Of a stretch of DNA of 64,000 bases, positions 8,867 to 20,368 are shown piece after piece. Position numbers and translations under genes: made by a program. Numbering within the stretch: the stretch's first letter is position 1; the number at the start of each line of letters is the position of its first letter. This stretch comes from Aegilops tauschii subsp. strangulata (Eukaryota; Streptophyta; Magnoliopsida; Poales; Poaceae), in assembly GCF_002575655.3 (NCBI RefSeq), contig NC_053037.3:326891294-326955293 (forward strand), in the 5' to 3' direction. Below the pieces are notes generated by a model. That model had not been told where the DNA came from. It did no database searches and saw only the letters and a program-made list of their open reading frames with translations.

Positions 8867-11618
8867 TGTAGCGACCAGACCTCAGACGGTCAAGTCTCTG
8901 TGCATCAGTGTCAGCCCTGGATCAGTAATGCTGACACGCACAGTACTCGAAGGATTTATAACAGAGTAGCAATCACACACTTATTACATCAAATGTCTCA
9001 AAAGAGAACTTAATATAATAAATATGGCTTAAGGCCATGTAAAAACGATAACAGTGGAAGACTTGGAAGATAAGCGAGTCCATCAACTCCAACGGCATCA
9101 CTGAGTATAGAAACACGACCTAAGGCACCTTACTCGTCGTTTGAAAAGTCTACAACATGAAACCTTGCAGCCCGAAAACGGGTCAGCACATGGAATATGC
9201 TGGCAATGTAACACATAGAGAGTAATGAACAGAATAATGCTATACTACATGCATATTTGGCTGGTGGAAAGCTCTATGGTTACAGTTTTGCGAAAAGCCA
9301 AATTTTCCCTACTGCAAAGGAATAAATTTTATTTAACTATCATGGTGGTTGTTAAACATTGAGAATGGGTGACACCATCTCAATCCCAATTAAGTTTCAA
9401 CATTAATCCCAACAAAATTAATTAAAGTAACATGATGAGATTCACATGATAATCGAAGTACTAGATACTCAAGTTGTCCATAACCGGGGACACGGCTAAT
9501 CATGATTAGTTTATACACTCTGCAGAGGTTTGCGCACTTTTCCCCACAAGACTCGATCTCCTCCGTTGGGATTCTCGCACTACATGATGTTTGAGAAACG
9601 GATGACCGAGACATAGTCTTTCAGAAGCGTTTGCACCTTACGGTCGGGTAGACAGTACCACCTACAACCCCTACATCTACTAGTCTACCACTGTAAGAGT
9701 TCACACAACTTAATCAACTATACTAGAGCCCATAATAGCTTGTGGCTGCACACGGAAGTTTCTAGCATGGATAATCTCATGATCCTTTTGAGCCTGGGTG
9801 GCGGTCCATAAAAAAACAGGCAATCGCTGGAATACCCAGGTGCCTCAATCCACCCAGATGTGTGTTTAAGTAGCCACCTTAAATTGAACCATTAATTAAC
9901 AATCTCGCATCTGTCATGGATACACTCACCCAAACCACGTCTACTAGCACAGCATAGCAATATAAGCAAACGTAGAAGTAACTCCCAAGGGTTTGGTAAT
10001 AAACAGGGCAATAGGTTCTACCTCATCAGCTACTTCCCAACCCACAATTTAATCAGATCCTAATCATGCAATTGTTTGAGGATTGATCTAATGCAATAAA
10101 ACTGGGTATGGAAAGAGGTATGATCAAAGTGTTACTTGCCTTGCTGATGACCCGTGAAACCTAGGGATTCGAAGTAGCAAGCGGCGCACTCCGGGTACTC
10201 TATCGCAAACAAACAAGCATACAATAAGTACTCGTCTAATGCACAGGTAAAACTCAAATAAGAGATCTAACCAGAAAGTTCAACTTAAGAACTCCGGTTT
10301 GCAAAAAGAATCAAATCAAACGAAGCAACGAAAGTCAAACGGCGAAAGAAACAAGCTTCGTTTACTAATCTGGACCTAAGTCAAATTTTACAGTAGCAAA
10401 ACTTGTTTGAGTAGGTTAAATAGAAAGAGGGTTTCGAGACGAAACTCTAGGCGCTTGAATCGCCTGATTTCGACAAACGAGCGAAAAGTTAAACCAAAAC
10501 GAAAAACAGATCGGAAATCGCGATCAGAAATAATCACAAAAAATTCGAGAAAAAAGAAAAACTGACGAACAGTTTAACGAACGGACGTTCGTTAACTGTA
10601 ACTAAACGATGAATGCGTTCGTTAAAACGAACGAACGAGCGAACGCTCGCTAAATAAGAAAACAAAAAAAACAAAATTGATCTAAAAAAACCTAGGGTTT
10701 TCTAGAAAAACCGAATCGGTTTTCTTCAGAAAACCGGGCGGCGGGCGGCTACCTCGGCTAGGGGCTCCGGCGAAGTCCGGTGGCTCCGGCGGGGCGACGG
10801 GAGGCGGAGTGGGGCGGCGGGGCTGCGGGCGTCGGCGGCGGCGGCGACCTTGGGCGGCGGGGCGGCTCGGCGGTGGTGCGGCTCCGGCGGCGGGGCGGGT
10901 TCCGGCGGTGGGGCTGTGGGTTCGGTGGCGGGGTGAGGGGCGGCGGCGGCGGCTATTTAAGGAGGGGGGCGGCGTGGCTTGGGGAAGGGGGCGCCTCGGG
11001 AGGCGTGCTCCTCCCGGACTTGGGCGGCAGCGGCGGTCTTCGATCCTGAGACGGCGGCGGGAGGCGGTGGCGCGGGCGGGCCGGCCTGGTTCGGCTGGGC
11101 TTCGGCCCAGTCGGGCGCGGGGGAGTTTTTTTTTAAACAATTCCGCGAAACTGAGAAAAATTCTAGAAAATAAAATAAAATTCTAAAAAATGCCAAAATA
11201 AATTTTTCACCGTCTAAATAAAATATTTAGAACAAGATGAACATTTTCTTGGCCCTAAAATGCAATTTTGAAAAACGTGCAATTTTCCTAAATTCAAATA
11301 AAATAGCAAAACTCCAAATAAAATAAGATTTGATTTTTTTATTAAATCCTCAATATCTCTTATTTTTGGGAAAGTCATTTTATTCCCTCTCTCTTATTTT
11401 TATAAATGAAATAATTGAAGATAAAATAAATAAAATCAAATGATCCTATTTTCAAAATTTGAGAAAACCCAAATATGAAAATAACGAAATCCCCAACTCT
11501 CTCCGTGGGTCCTTGAGTTGCGTAGAATTTCTAGGATCAAACAAAAAATGCAATAAAATATGATATGCAATGATGATCTAATGTATAACATTCCAAATTG
11601 AAAATTTGGGATGTTATA
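8867..11618 (-). repeat. Copy A 3' LTR
   Basis: This LTR is 2752 bp. Read on the minus strand it begins TATAACATCCC (TG mutated to TA; the 5' LTR keeps TGTAACATCCC) and ends GTCGCTACA at 8867. It has a GC-rich segment at about 10735-11125 with a TATA-like TTAAATA at 10954-10960. Downstream in element sense lies a cluster of AACGAAC/GTTCGTT inverted repeats (about 10560-10655). Long open frames in the GC-rich part on both strands are compositional and not genes. Confidence 0.9.
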
Positions 11619-11634
11619 AACCTACCCCCTTAAG
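11619..11634 (-). other. Copy A polypurine tract
   Basis: On the minus strand the sequence TTAAGGGGGTAGGTTT directly precedes the 3' LTR, the usual position and composition of a PPT. It overlaps the end of the integrase frame. Confidence 0.8.
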
Positions 11635-12436
11635 ATGAATCTCGCCCTCGAGATTCGGGTTGGCTAGAAAATAGGTGAGAGTGGTCCTTCCATAGATCTT
11701 CCTCTCGCTCCCAGGTGACTTCATCCTCGGTATGGTGGCTCCACTGAACTTTGCAAAACTTGATAACCTTGCTGCGGGTGACTCGGCTGGCATACTCAAG
11801 AATCTTGACTGGTTTCTCCTCATAAGTCAAATCACTATCCAACTGAATCGCCTCTAGTGGCACTGTATCTCTCAGCAGTAAATCAGCCATCTCTGCGTGG
11901 CACTTCTTCAACTGGGAAACGTGGAACACATCGTGAATTCCTGACAATCCTTCGGGTAATTCTAACTTGTAAGCAACTTCTCCCATACGCTCCAAAACTT
12001 TGTATGGTCCTACAAAACGTGGCGCTAACTTTCCCTTAACTCCAAAGCGCTTAACTCCCCGAAGTGGAGATACACGAAGATAAACTCTGTCTCCGATTTT
12101 GTAAACTGTCTCCTTACGTTTTGAATCCGCATAGTTCTTTTGTCTGGATTGGGCTACCTTGAGCCTGTCGCGAATCAACTTCACCTTCTGTTCAGACTCC
12201 TTAATCAAATCTGGTCCAAACAACTGGCGGTCTCCAACTTCGTCCCATAACAATGGTGTTCTACACCTCCTTCCATACAAAGCTTCGAAAGAGGCCATCT
12301 TCAAACTGGATTGATAACTGTTGTTGTAAGAGAACTCTGCATATGGCAAGTTATCGTCCCAACTAGATCCATAATCTAGCGCACAAGCTCTCAGCATGTC
12401 CTCCAGAATCTGATTTGACTCTCTCGGTCTGTCCAT
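11630..12436 (-). pseudogene. Copy A integrase C-terminal part with chromodomain
   Basis: This 268-codon frame continues the integrase after a frameshift. It includes the end of the catalytic core ([28 protein letters not shown]), the GPY/F-type region (KLAPRFVGPYKVLERMGEV) and a C-terminal chromodomain (FCKVQWSHHTEDEVTWEREE). The chromodomain marks the element as a chromovirus; Tekay lineage is inferred from the domain's sequence and the very long LTRs. The frame ends just before the PPT. Confidence 0.85.
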
Positions 12437-14618
12437 CTGTCTGTGGATGAAAGGCTGTACTAAATTCTAGCCTGGTACCCAAAGTTTCATGTAACTGATG
12501 CCAGAACTTTGAGGTAAACTGGGTTCCTCTATCTGATACAATGCTCCTCGGAACTCCATGCAGACATACGATTCTGGTCATGTATATCTTTGCCAACTTA
12601 GCACTGGTGTAAGTGGTCTTCACTCGGATGAAATGAGCTACCTTCGTCAAACGATCGACTACAACCCATATTGAGTCATAGCCTGAACGAGTCCTGGGCA
12701 ATCCCGTGATAAAATCCATGCCTAGTTTATCCCACTTCCATTCGGGTATCGGCAATGGCTGTAGCAATCCTGCTGGCTTCTGATGCTCTGCCTTCACTCT
12801 CTGACATACATCACAAACTGCTACATACTCCGCAATATCCTTCTTCATTCCGGTCCACCAGAAAGTATCCTTCAAATCCAAATACATCTTGTTATTTCCT
12901 GGGTGAATCGAATACAGCGAGTCATGAGCCTCCTGCAGAATCAACTTCCTGATCTCCGGGTCATTAGGCACATAAACGCGGTCCTCAAACCATAAGGTAT
13001 CGTGCTCGTCCTCACGAAATCCCTTGGCTTTTCCTTTGCTCATCCTTTCCTTTATTCCGGCAATCTCCTTGTCTGTCTTCTGAGCTTCTCTGATCTTATC
13101 CATCATAGTAGACTGTATCTCCAATGCTGCAACATAGCCTCTCGGAACTATTTCCAAACATAGCTCGCGAAGATCCGCGGCTAATTCCTTCGGTAACTCT
13201 CCGGTCATGAGTGTGTTGACATGGCTCTTGCTGCTCAACGCATTTGCTACTACATTAGCCTTTCTGGGGTGATAATGCAATCTCATATCATAATCCTTTA
13301 TGAGCTCCAACCATCTCCTTTGCCTGAGATTCAACTCCTTCTGTGTGAAGATGTATTTCAAACTCTTGTGATCCATGTACACCTCACAGTGGTTTCCGAT
13401 GAGAAAATGTCTCCATGTCTTCAACGCATGTACTACGGCTGCTAACTCCAAATCATGCGTAGCGTAGTTCATCTCATGGGGTTTAAGCTGTCGTGAAGCA
13501 TATGAAACAACTCTTCCTTCCTGCATAAGCACTGCTCCAAGTCCTCGACGAGAAGCGTCGCAGTATACTTCATAATCCTTGCGCTGATCTGGCAGAATCA
13601 ACACTGGTGATGTAACCAAACGTTTCTTCAACTCTTGGAAACTAGCTTCACATTCCTCAGTCCAGTTGAACTTGGTGTCCTTCTTCAACAGCTCCGTCAT
13701 GGGCTTAGCAATCCTCGAGAAATTCTCAATGAATCTCCGGTAGTATCCTGCAAGTCGAAGAAAACTCCGGATCTCTCCAACTGATGTGGGTGATTCCCAG
13801 TTTGTCACAGTGTCGACTTTGGTCGGGTCTACTGCTATTCCTTCTCTGGATATAACATGTCCGAGGAATCCAACTTCCTTCAAGCAAAACTCACATTTGC
13901 TGAACTTGGCGTATAACTGATGTTCTCTGAGCTTCTCAAGTACCAAACGCAAATGTTCCTTATGCTCCTCTTCATTCTTGCAGTAGACCAAAATATCATC
14001 AATGAACACCACGGCGAACTTATCCAAAAACTCCATAAACACCTTGTTCATCAGGTTCATGAAATAGGCAGGTGCGTTAGTCAGACCAAATGACATAACA
14101 GTATACTCGTACAGCCCATACCTAGTGGTAAAAGCCGTCTTAGGTATATCCTGCTCTCGAATCTTCAACTGATGGTATCCTGACCGTAGATCGATCTTGG
14201 AAAATACCTTAGCTCCTTGTAAGCGGTCAAACAGATCATTGATCATCGGCAGTGGGTACTTGTTTTTGATGGTCACTTCATTCAGTCCTCGATAATCAAC
14301 AACCATCCTTAACGATCCATCCTTCTTCTCCACTAGAAGCACTGGCGATCCCCAAGGTGAAGAACTTGGGCGAATATAGCCTTTATCCAGCAACTCCTTA
14401 ATCTGCTTCTTAATCTCCTCCAAATCCTTTGCGGGCATCCTGTACGGTCTCTTAGATATTGGCCCTGTGCCTGGCAAAAGCTCAATCAAAAACTCAATGT
14501 CTCTATCTGGTGGCATGCCTGGCAACTCCTCTGGAAATACGTCAGGGAAATCCTTCACCACTAGTACTTCCTCCTGTACAACTCCTGATAAAGAATTCAC
14601 CTGAGTCCTCTTCGGCAC
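12363..14618 (-). pseudogene. Copy A reverse transcriptase, RNase H and integrase
   Basis: This 751-codon frame begins inside pol (PKRTQVNSL). It shows the RT palm with FIDDILVY, the tether, RNase H ([24 protein letters not shown]), the integrase HHCC finger ([12 protein letters not shown]) and the integrase D..D segments ([19 protein letters not shown]). In the integrase core an extra base near 12414-12416 shifts the frame to a stop at 12363; copy B lacks this base. RNase H has ANALSS where copy B keeps ADALSR, so a catalytic Asp is lost. The upstream join to protease is also out of frame. Confidence 0.88.
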
Positions 14619-16033
14619 ATGCCGGGATACATACTTGATCCTTCTTCCTTCTGGGTGGTAAGCAAAATCGATTTACTAACGCATTCAATGTTCCCTTCAT
14701 ACTTCGATAACCAATCCATGCCTAATATCACATCTAGTCCTTGCGATTCCAATACTATTAGGTCCGAGGGAAACACGTAGTTACCAATCATTAATGGTAA
14801 CCTATCACACCATAGACTAGCCATATACTCTGCTCCTGGCGAGGTTACTAACATGGGTGACCTAAGGGCTTGGGTTGGCAATTCATACTTATCCACAAAT
14901 CCCCTTGATATGTATGAATGCGATGCACCAGTATCAAAAAGAACGAGTGCAGTAAATGACTTAACCAAAAACTTACCTATTACTGCATCTGGCTGGGCTT
15001 CAACCTCCTCCATGCTAACGTGGTTCACATGTCCTTTGTTGAAAGGGTTGGGCTTCTTCCCAGAGCTTCCATTGCCATTTCCATTCTTAGCTTCAGGACA
15101 CTCATTAGCATAATGTCCAGTCTTCTAGCACTTGTAGCAAGTGACTTGGCTCAGATCTCTCTTAGCTGGAGTCGATGGGTTGGTACGGTTCTGTCCGTTG
15201 CTTCCTCCATTCCCATTACCATTCTTGTGTCCACTATGGTTGTGTGAACCTCCTGCTCCATGGGTATGCTGAAAAGGTCCTCCCGAATTCGGGGTAAAAC
15301 GTGGCTTCTGATGAGCTCCAGAATTGTACTTCCCTTGTCCATACTTCCTCTTGCGGCTTTCAATCTGCTGCTGCTTCCCTTCAATCATGAGAGCTCTATC
15401 TACCAACTCCTGGTAGTTGTTGAAGGTTGCTACCATCAACTGCATGCTCAGCTCATCATTCAACCCTTCCAGAAACTTCTCCTGCTTGGCTGCATCTGTA
15501 GCAACGTCATCTGGGGCATAACGTGCTAACTTACTAAAGTCCTCCACATACTGGCCTACGGTGCGTCCTCCTTGGCGTAAGTTGCGAAACTCACGCTTCT
15601 TCATGGCCATAGCTCCTGCTGAAACATGGGCAGTGCGGAAAGCTTGCTGAAACTGGTCCCATGTGACAGTGTTGATGGGGTGAGTGGCTGTGTAATTCTC
15701 CCACCATGATGCTGCGGGTCCATCAAGCTGATGTGCGGCAAAACGCACTCTCTCCGCATCTGTGCATCCTGCAAGGGTCAACTCCCTTCCAACTTTGCGG
15801 AGCCAATCATCTGCAACAATCGGCTCGGTGCTACTGGAATACACTGGCGGATTTAGCCTCAAAAAACGGGTCAAATGATCAACAGGTGGTGGTGGTGGGT
15901 TGTTGTTGTTGTTGTTGTTGTTATTGTTGTTGCCTTGGTTCTGTACTAGTGCTTGCATCAAGACATTCTGCTGCTGAATCAACTGAGTGATCTCTGGTGG
16001 AAAAACAAATCCGGTGTCGCATCTCGGAGGCAT
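14597..16033 (-). pseudogene. Copy A gag and protease (TAG in zinc knuckle)
   Basis: Gag opens at 16033 (MPPRCDTGFVFPPEITQLIQ) with an Asn repeat and a Pro run (about residues 35-50), then the retrotransposon-gag core (WWENYTATH, EFRNLRQGGRTVGQYV). At 15125-15127 a TAG falls inside the CCHC knuckle, between the second Cys and the Lys-Thr-Gly-His. The frame stays open behind it into the protease, with the active-site triad LFDTGASHSYIS and VILGMDWL. It ends at 14597 after slipping out of the pol frame near 14650. By context the TAG is probably a C-to-T change of a Gln codon. Confidence 0.85.
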
Positions 16034-16234
16034 CTGATGGGTTTAGAAAAGATGAGAATTTAGAATAGAATGAGGTCTAGAGATAAGACACTACCCATAT
16101 GCACATGAGACAAACACAATCAATATCACTCAAATCAATTCAAACAAGGCATACAATCGATCTAACTATCGTCACAAAGTGCTCAGACTATACTATATAC
16201 ATGGGGGAATACTACTACTGATTATGGTGGTCTA

Positions 16235-16966
16235 CTAGAAATTTTGATCGGTCGAAGACTCCATGATATCTGCTCCAGCTTCATCAACAAAGTCATCTTC
16301 ACTGGGGTCCGAGTCGGTGTCATCGATGATGATGTAGTTATCCGGGCAAGCACAATCATCGTCTTCTCCTCCTGGTGCTGGGTCTCCCATGAATACTCCG
16401 ATCTTCTTTGTCAGGTCGTCATTCTTCTCCAACAACGTGGCGATCTCCTCCTCATATCCATCGCGCGTAGACTTGAGTTCTTCCTCCAGCTCCGTGATAT
16501 TGGTCAATGCCTTCTTCAGATCTATCATGCCTGTGCACATTTGGTTCTCCTGGCGACGAATGTGCTGGTTTTGCTCCTGGATGAAAGCTGCAATTGATCT
16601 ATCCTTCTTGGTGCTAATCATCTCCCATTGCTCATCTCGGCGCCCGCAAATCTGGTAAATGGTATCCTTAAGCTCCTTGTGGTAAACTTCTCCAATGCGT
16701 CCCATGGTGATGTAGGCTGCCATGCTCTTTCCTAGACTCCAGGTTGGTGCATCAAAGGAAAACTCTATGGGCTCGGTGACGGGCATGAACATCCTTCCTG
16801 GAACTTGAACTTGAATCATCCAACGCTCCTCTTCTGGTAGTGTGGTGTTGTAGGTTCCGGTGAAGCTTGGTATTCCGATGTTCAGGTATCTAGTGACTTC
16901 CTTCAAGTGGCATCCAAAGGGTGTATCTTCATCTAGTTGCATGAACTTGTTCTTGGCATCCGCCAT
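16235..16966 (-). CDS. Copy A ORF0: 243-residue leader protein of unknown function
   Basis: This is an uninterrupted frame between the PBS and gag. It begins MADAKNKFMQLDEDTPFGCH. The N-terminal ~130 residues look globular (PSFTGTY, EERWMIQVQVPGR, APTWSLGKSMAAY). About residues 135-190 form a likely coiled coil (RRQENQM, ELEEELKSTRD, LLEKNDDLTKK). The tail is strongly acidic and contains YIIIDDTDSD, which matches the look of a SUMO-interaction motif (hydrophobic core followed by acidic residues). The counterpart in copy B (39031-39762) has the same length and no stops or indels. The role is unknown; nucleic-acid or chromatin handling is only a guess. Confidence 0.7.
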   Translation of the reverse strand: MADAKNKFMQLDEDTPFGCHLKEVTRYLNIGIPSFTGTYNTTLPEEERWMIQVQVPGRMFMPVTEPIEFSFDAPTWSLGKSMAAYITMGRIGEVYHKELKDTIYQICGRRDEQWEMISTKKDRSIAAFIQEQNQHIRRQENQMCTGMIDLKKALTNITELEEELKSTRDGYEEEIATLLEKNDDLTKKIGVFMGDPAPGGEDDDCACPDNYIIIDDTDSDPSEDDFVDEAGADIMESSTDQNF

Positions 16967-17060
16967 CCTAAAAGAGTGGAAAATGGAGAGGAGTCAGAAA
17001 TGAGAAGAGAATAGTGATCTAGGGTTTAAGCTTAGTGGTCGTGTCCTACAGTCAGCGTGT

Positions 17061-17072
17061 GCTCTGATACCA
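17061..17072 (-). other. Copy A primer-binding site (tRNA-Met)
   Basis: On the minus strand TGGTATCAGAGC lies three bases inside the 5' LTR. It is the standard initiator tRNA-Met-complementary primer site of plant gypsy elements. Confidence 0.9.
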
Positions 17073-17075
17073 TCT

Positions 17076-19813
17076 TGTAGCGACCAGACCTCAGACGGTC
17101 AAGTCTCTGTGCGTCAGTGTCATCCCTGGATCAGTAATGCCGACACGCACAGTACTCGAAGGATTTATAACATAGTAGCAATCACACACTTATTACATCA
17201 AATGTCTCAAAAGAGAACTTAATACAATAAATATGGCTTAAGGCCACCTAAAAAGATAACGGCGGAAGCCTTGGAAGATAAGCGAGTCCATCAACTCCAA
17301 CGGCATCACTGAGTATAGAACCACGACCTAAGGCGCCTTACTCGTCGTCTGAAAAGTCTACAACATGAAACGTTGCAGCCCGAAAATGGGTCAGCACATG
17401 GAATATGCTGGCAATGTAACACATAGAGAGTAATGAACAGAATAATGCTATACTACATGCATATTTGGCTGGTGGAAAGCTCTATGGTTACAGTTTTGCG
17501 AAAAGCCAATTTTTCCCTACTACAAAGGAATAAATTTTATTTAACTATCATGGTGGTTGTTAAACATTGAGAATGGGTGACACCATCTCAATCCCAATTA
17601 AGTTTCAACATTAATCCCAACAAAATTAATTAAAGTAACATGATGAGATTCACATGATAATCCAAGTACTAGATACTCAAGTTGTCCATAACCGGGGACA
17701 CGGCTAATCATGATTAGTTTATACACTCTGCAGAGGTTTGCGCACTTTTCCCCACAAGACTCGATCTCCTCCGTTGGGATTCTCGCACTACATGATGTTT
17801 GAGAAACGGATGACCGAGACATAGTCTTTCAGAAGCGTTTGGCACCTTACGGTCGGGTAGACAGTACCACCTACAACCCCTACATCTGCTAGTCTACCAC
17901 TGTAAGAGTTCACACAACTTAATCAACTATGCTAGAGCCCATAATAGCTTGTGGCTGCACACGGAAGTTTCTAGCATGAATAATCTCATGATCCCTTTGA
18001 GCCTGGGTGGCGGTCCATAAAAAACAGGCAATTGCTGGAATACCCAGGTGCCTCAATCCACCCAGATGTATGTTTAAGTAGCCACCTTAAATTGAACCAT
18101 TAATTAACAATCTCACATCTTTCATGGATACACTCACCCAATCCACGTCTACTAGCATAGCATAGCAATATAAGCAAACGTAGAAGTAACTCCCAAGGGT
18201 TTGGTAATAAACAGGGCAATAGGTTCTACCTCATCAGCTACTTCCCAACCCACAATTTAATCAGATCCTAATCATGCAATTGTTTGAGGATTGATCTAAT
18301 GCAATAAAACTGGATATGAAAAGAGGTATGATCAAAGTGTTACTCGCCTTGCTGATGATCCGTGAAACCTAGGGATTCGAAGTAGCAAGCGGCGCACTCC
18401 GGGTACTCTATCGCAAACAAACAAGCATACAATAAGTACTCGTCTAATGCACAGGTAAAACTCAAATAAGAGATCTAACCAGAAAGTTCAACTTAAGAAC
18501 TCCGGTTTGCAAAAAGAATCAAATCAAACGAAGCAACGAAAGTCAAACGGCGAAAGAAACAAGCTTCGTTTACTAATCTGGACCTAAGTCAAACTTTACA
18601 GTAGCAAAACTTGTTTGAGTTGGTTAAACAGAAAGAGGGTTTCGAGACGAAACTCTAGGCGCTTGAATCGCCTGATTCCGACAAACGAGCGAAAAGTTAA
18701 ACCAAAACGAAAAACAGATCGGAAATCTCGATCAGAAATAATCGCGGAAAATCCGAGAAAAAAAACTGACGAACAGTTTAACGAACGGACGTTCGTTAAC
18801 TGTAACTAAACGATGAACGCGTTCGTTAAAACGAACAAGCGAGCGAACGCTCGCTAAATAAGAAAACCAAAAAAAACAAAACAAAATCGATCTAAAAAAA
18901 CCTAGGGTTTTCTAAAAAAACCGAATCGGGTTTCCTCAGAAAACCGGGCGGCGGGCGGCTACCTCGGCTCGGGGCTGCGGCGAAGTCCGGTGGCTCCGGC
19001 GGGGCGACGGGAGGCGGCGTGGGGCGGCGGGGCTCCGGGCGTCGGCGGCGGCGGCTTTCCCGGCGGCGGCAGGGCGGCTCGGCGGTGGTGCGGCTCCGGC
19101 GGCGGGGCTGCGGGTTCGGTGTCGGGGTGAGGGGCGGCGGCGGCGGCTATTTAAGGAGGGGGGGCGGCGCGGCTTGGGGAAGGGGCGCCTCGGGAGGCGT
19201 GCTCCTCCCGGACTCGGGCGGCGGCGGCGGTCTCCGATCCGGAGACGGCGGCGGGAGGCGGTCGCGCGGGCGGGCCGGCCTGGTAAGGCTGGGCTTCGGC
19301 CCAGTCGGGCGCGCGGGAGTTTTTTTTAAACAATTCCGCTGAAACTGAGAAAAATTCTAGAAAATAAGATAAAATTCTAAAAAATGCCAAAATAAATTTT
19401 TCACCGTCTAAATAAAATATTTAGAACAAGATGAACATTTTCTTGGCCCTAAAATGCAATTTTGAAAAAACGTGCAATTTTCCTAAATTCAAATAAAATA
19501 GCAAAACTCCAAATAAAATAAGATTTGTTTTTTTATTAAATCCTCAATATTTCTTATTTTTTGGAAAGTCATTTTATTCCCTCTCTCTTATTTTTATAAA
19601 TGAAATAATTGAAGATAAAATAAATAAAATCAAATGATTCCTATTTTCAAAATTTGAGAAAACCCAAATATGAAAATAACGAAATCCCCAACTCTCTCCA
19701 GGGGTCCTTGAGTTGCGTAGAATTTCTAGGATCAAACCAAAAATGCAATAAAATATGATATGCAATGGAGATCTAATGTATAACATTCCAAATTGAAAAT
19801 TTGGGATGTTACA
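17076..19813 (-). repeat. Copy A 5' LTR
   Basis: This LTR is 2738 bp and runs TGTAACATCCC (19813) to GTCGCTACA (17076) on the minus strand. By eye it is very similar to the 3' LTR, with scattered substitutions and small indels. A TATA-like TTAAATA sits at 19148-19154, with the same GC-rich block and GTTCGTT-type inverted repeats (about 18770-18860) beyond it. Confidence 0.9.
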
Positions 19814-20368
19814 CAAACTCTCTAGCATCTATCAAGGAATTGGTGATGATTAGGTCATCTATATATGAGTATATTGACTTAGGAGTCAAATGAGAACATT
19901 TGATGATAGGTCATACCCATCGTTTAAGCATAAGTGGGGTTACCACTTTCACATAAAGCATTGTTGTGTTCACACCATTAGAGTTGCTTTAGCTCAATTT
20001 ATTAGAGTAAAGCTCCCCCTAGATGTGATATCCCCCCTAAGAGGGATGAACTAACCTTGGGTTTTGTCGATGATGACTTCATGTAGGTGTTGAAGATGTG
20101 GACGCTCAATGTTGATGTAGATCATTCGGAGCAATCCATTGGAGTGAGTTGCACTTTCAATACCTACACAGGTTAGTCCCACAAGGAACAAGGATATCCA
20201 TAGACATAAGATGATGTCCATGAAAGCATTAGGTTACCTTGTCCCTTGTCTTACCAACAAGAGGGTTTGTGACTCCTTGAACTAGTGCAATATGTGGAAG
20301 TTGTTTGCACATGTCCTTGCCAAAGGATATGAGTGAAGTATGTTGGTGGAGTCACCCTCAAGAACTCT
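19814..20368 (-). other. Element C noncoding segment between gag and the nested gypsy
   Basis: About 555 bp after the gag stop, ending at the copy A target site. I see no conserved coding frame and no pol motif. It contains a short stretch related to the LTR/PPT boundary (GTAGGTATTGAAAGTGCAAC on the minus strand near 20160), a possible rearranged LTR-end trace. Confidence 0.45.

Larger units (their letters stand above)
8867..19813 (-). mobile_element. Gypsy chromovirus (Tekay-type), copy A
   Basis: This is a complete 10,947-bp insertion in element C with target duplication CAAAC (8862-8866 and 19814-19818). In minus order: 5' LTR 17076-19813, tRNA-Met PBS, ORF0, gag, protease, RT, RNase H, integrase with chromodomain, PPT, 3' LTR 8867-11618. 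It is full length but disabled by a TAG in the gag zinc knuckle, a frameshift before RT, a one-base insertion in integrase, and missense changes in RNase H. It belongs to the same family as copy B at 36360-45087. Confidence 0.93.

Noticed and set aside
10682..11186. Gly/Arg/Pro-rich open frames on both strands
   Set aside because: GC-rich promoter block of the gypsy LTR, repeated at 19019-19390; open only because of base composition.
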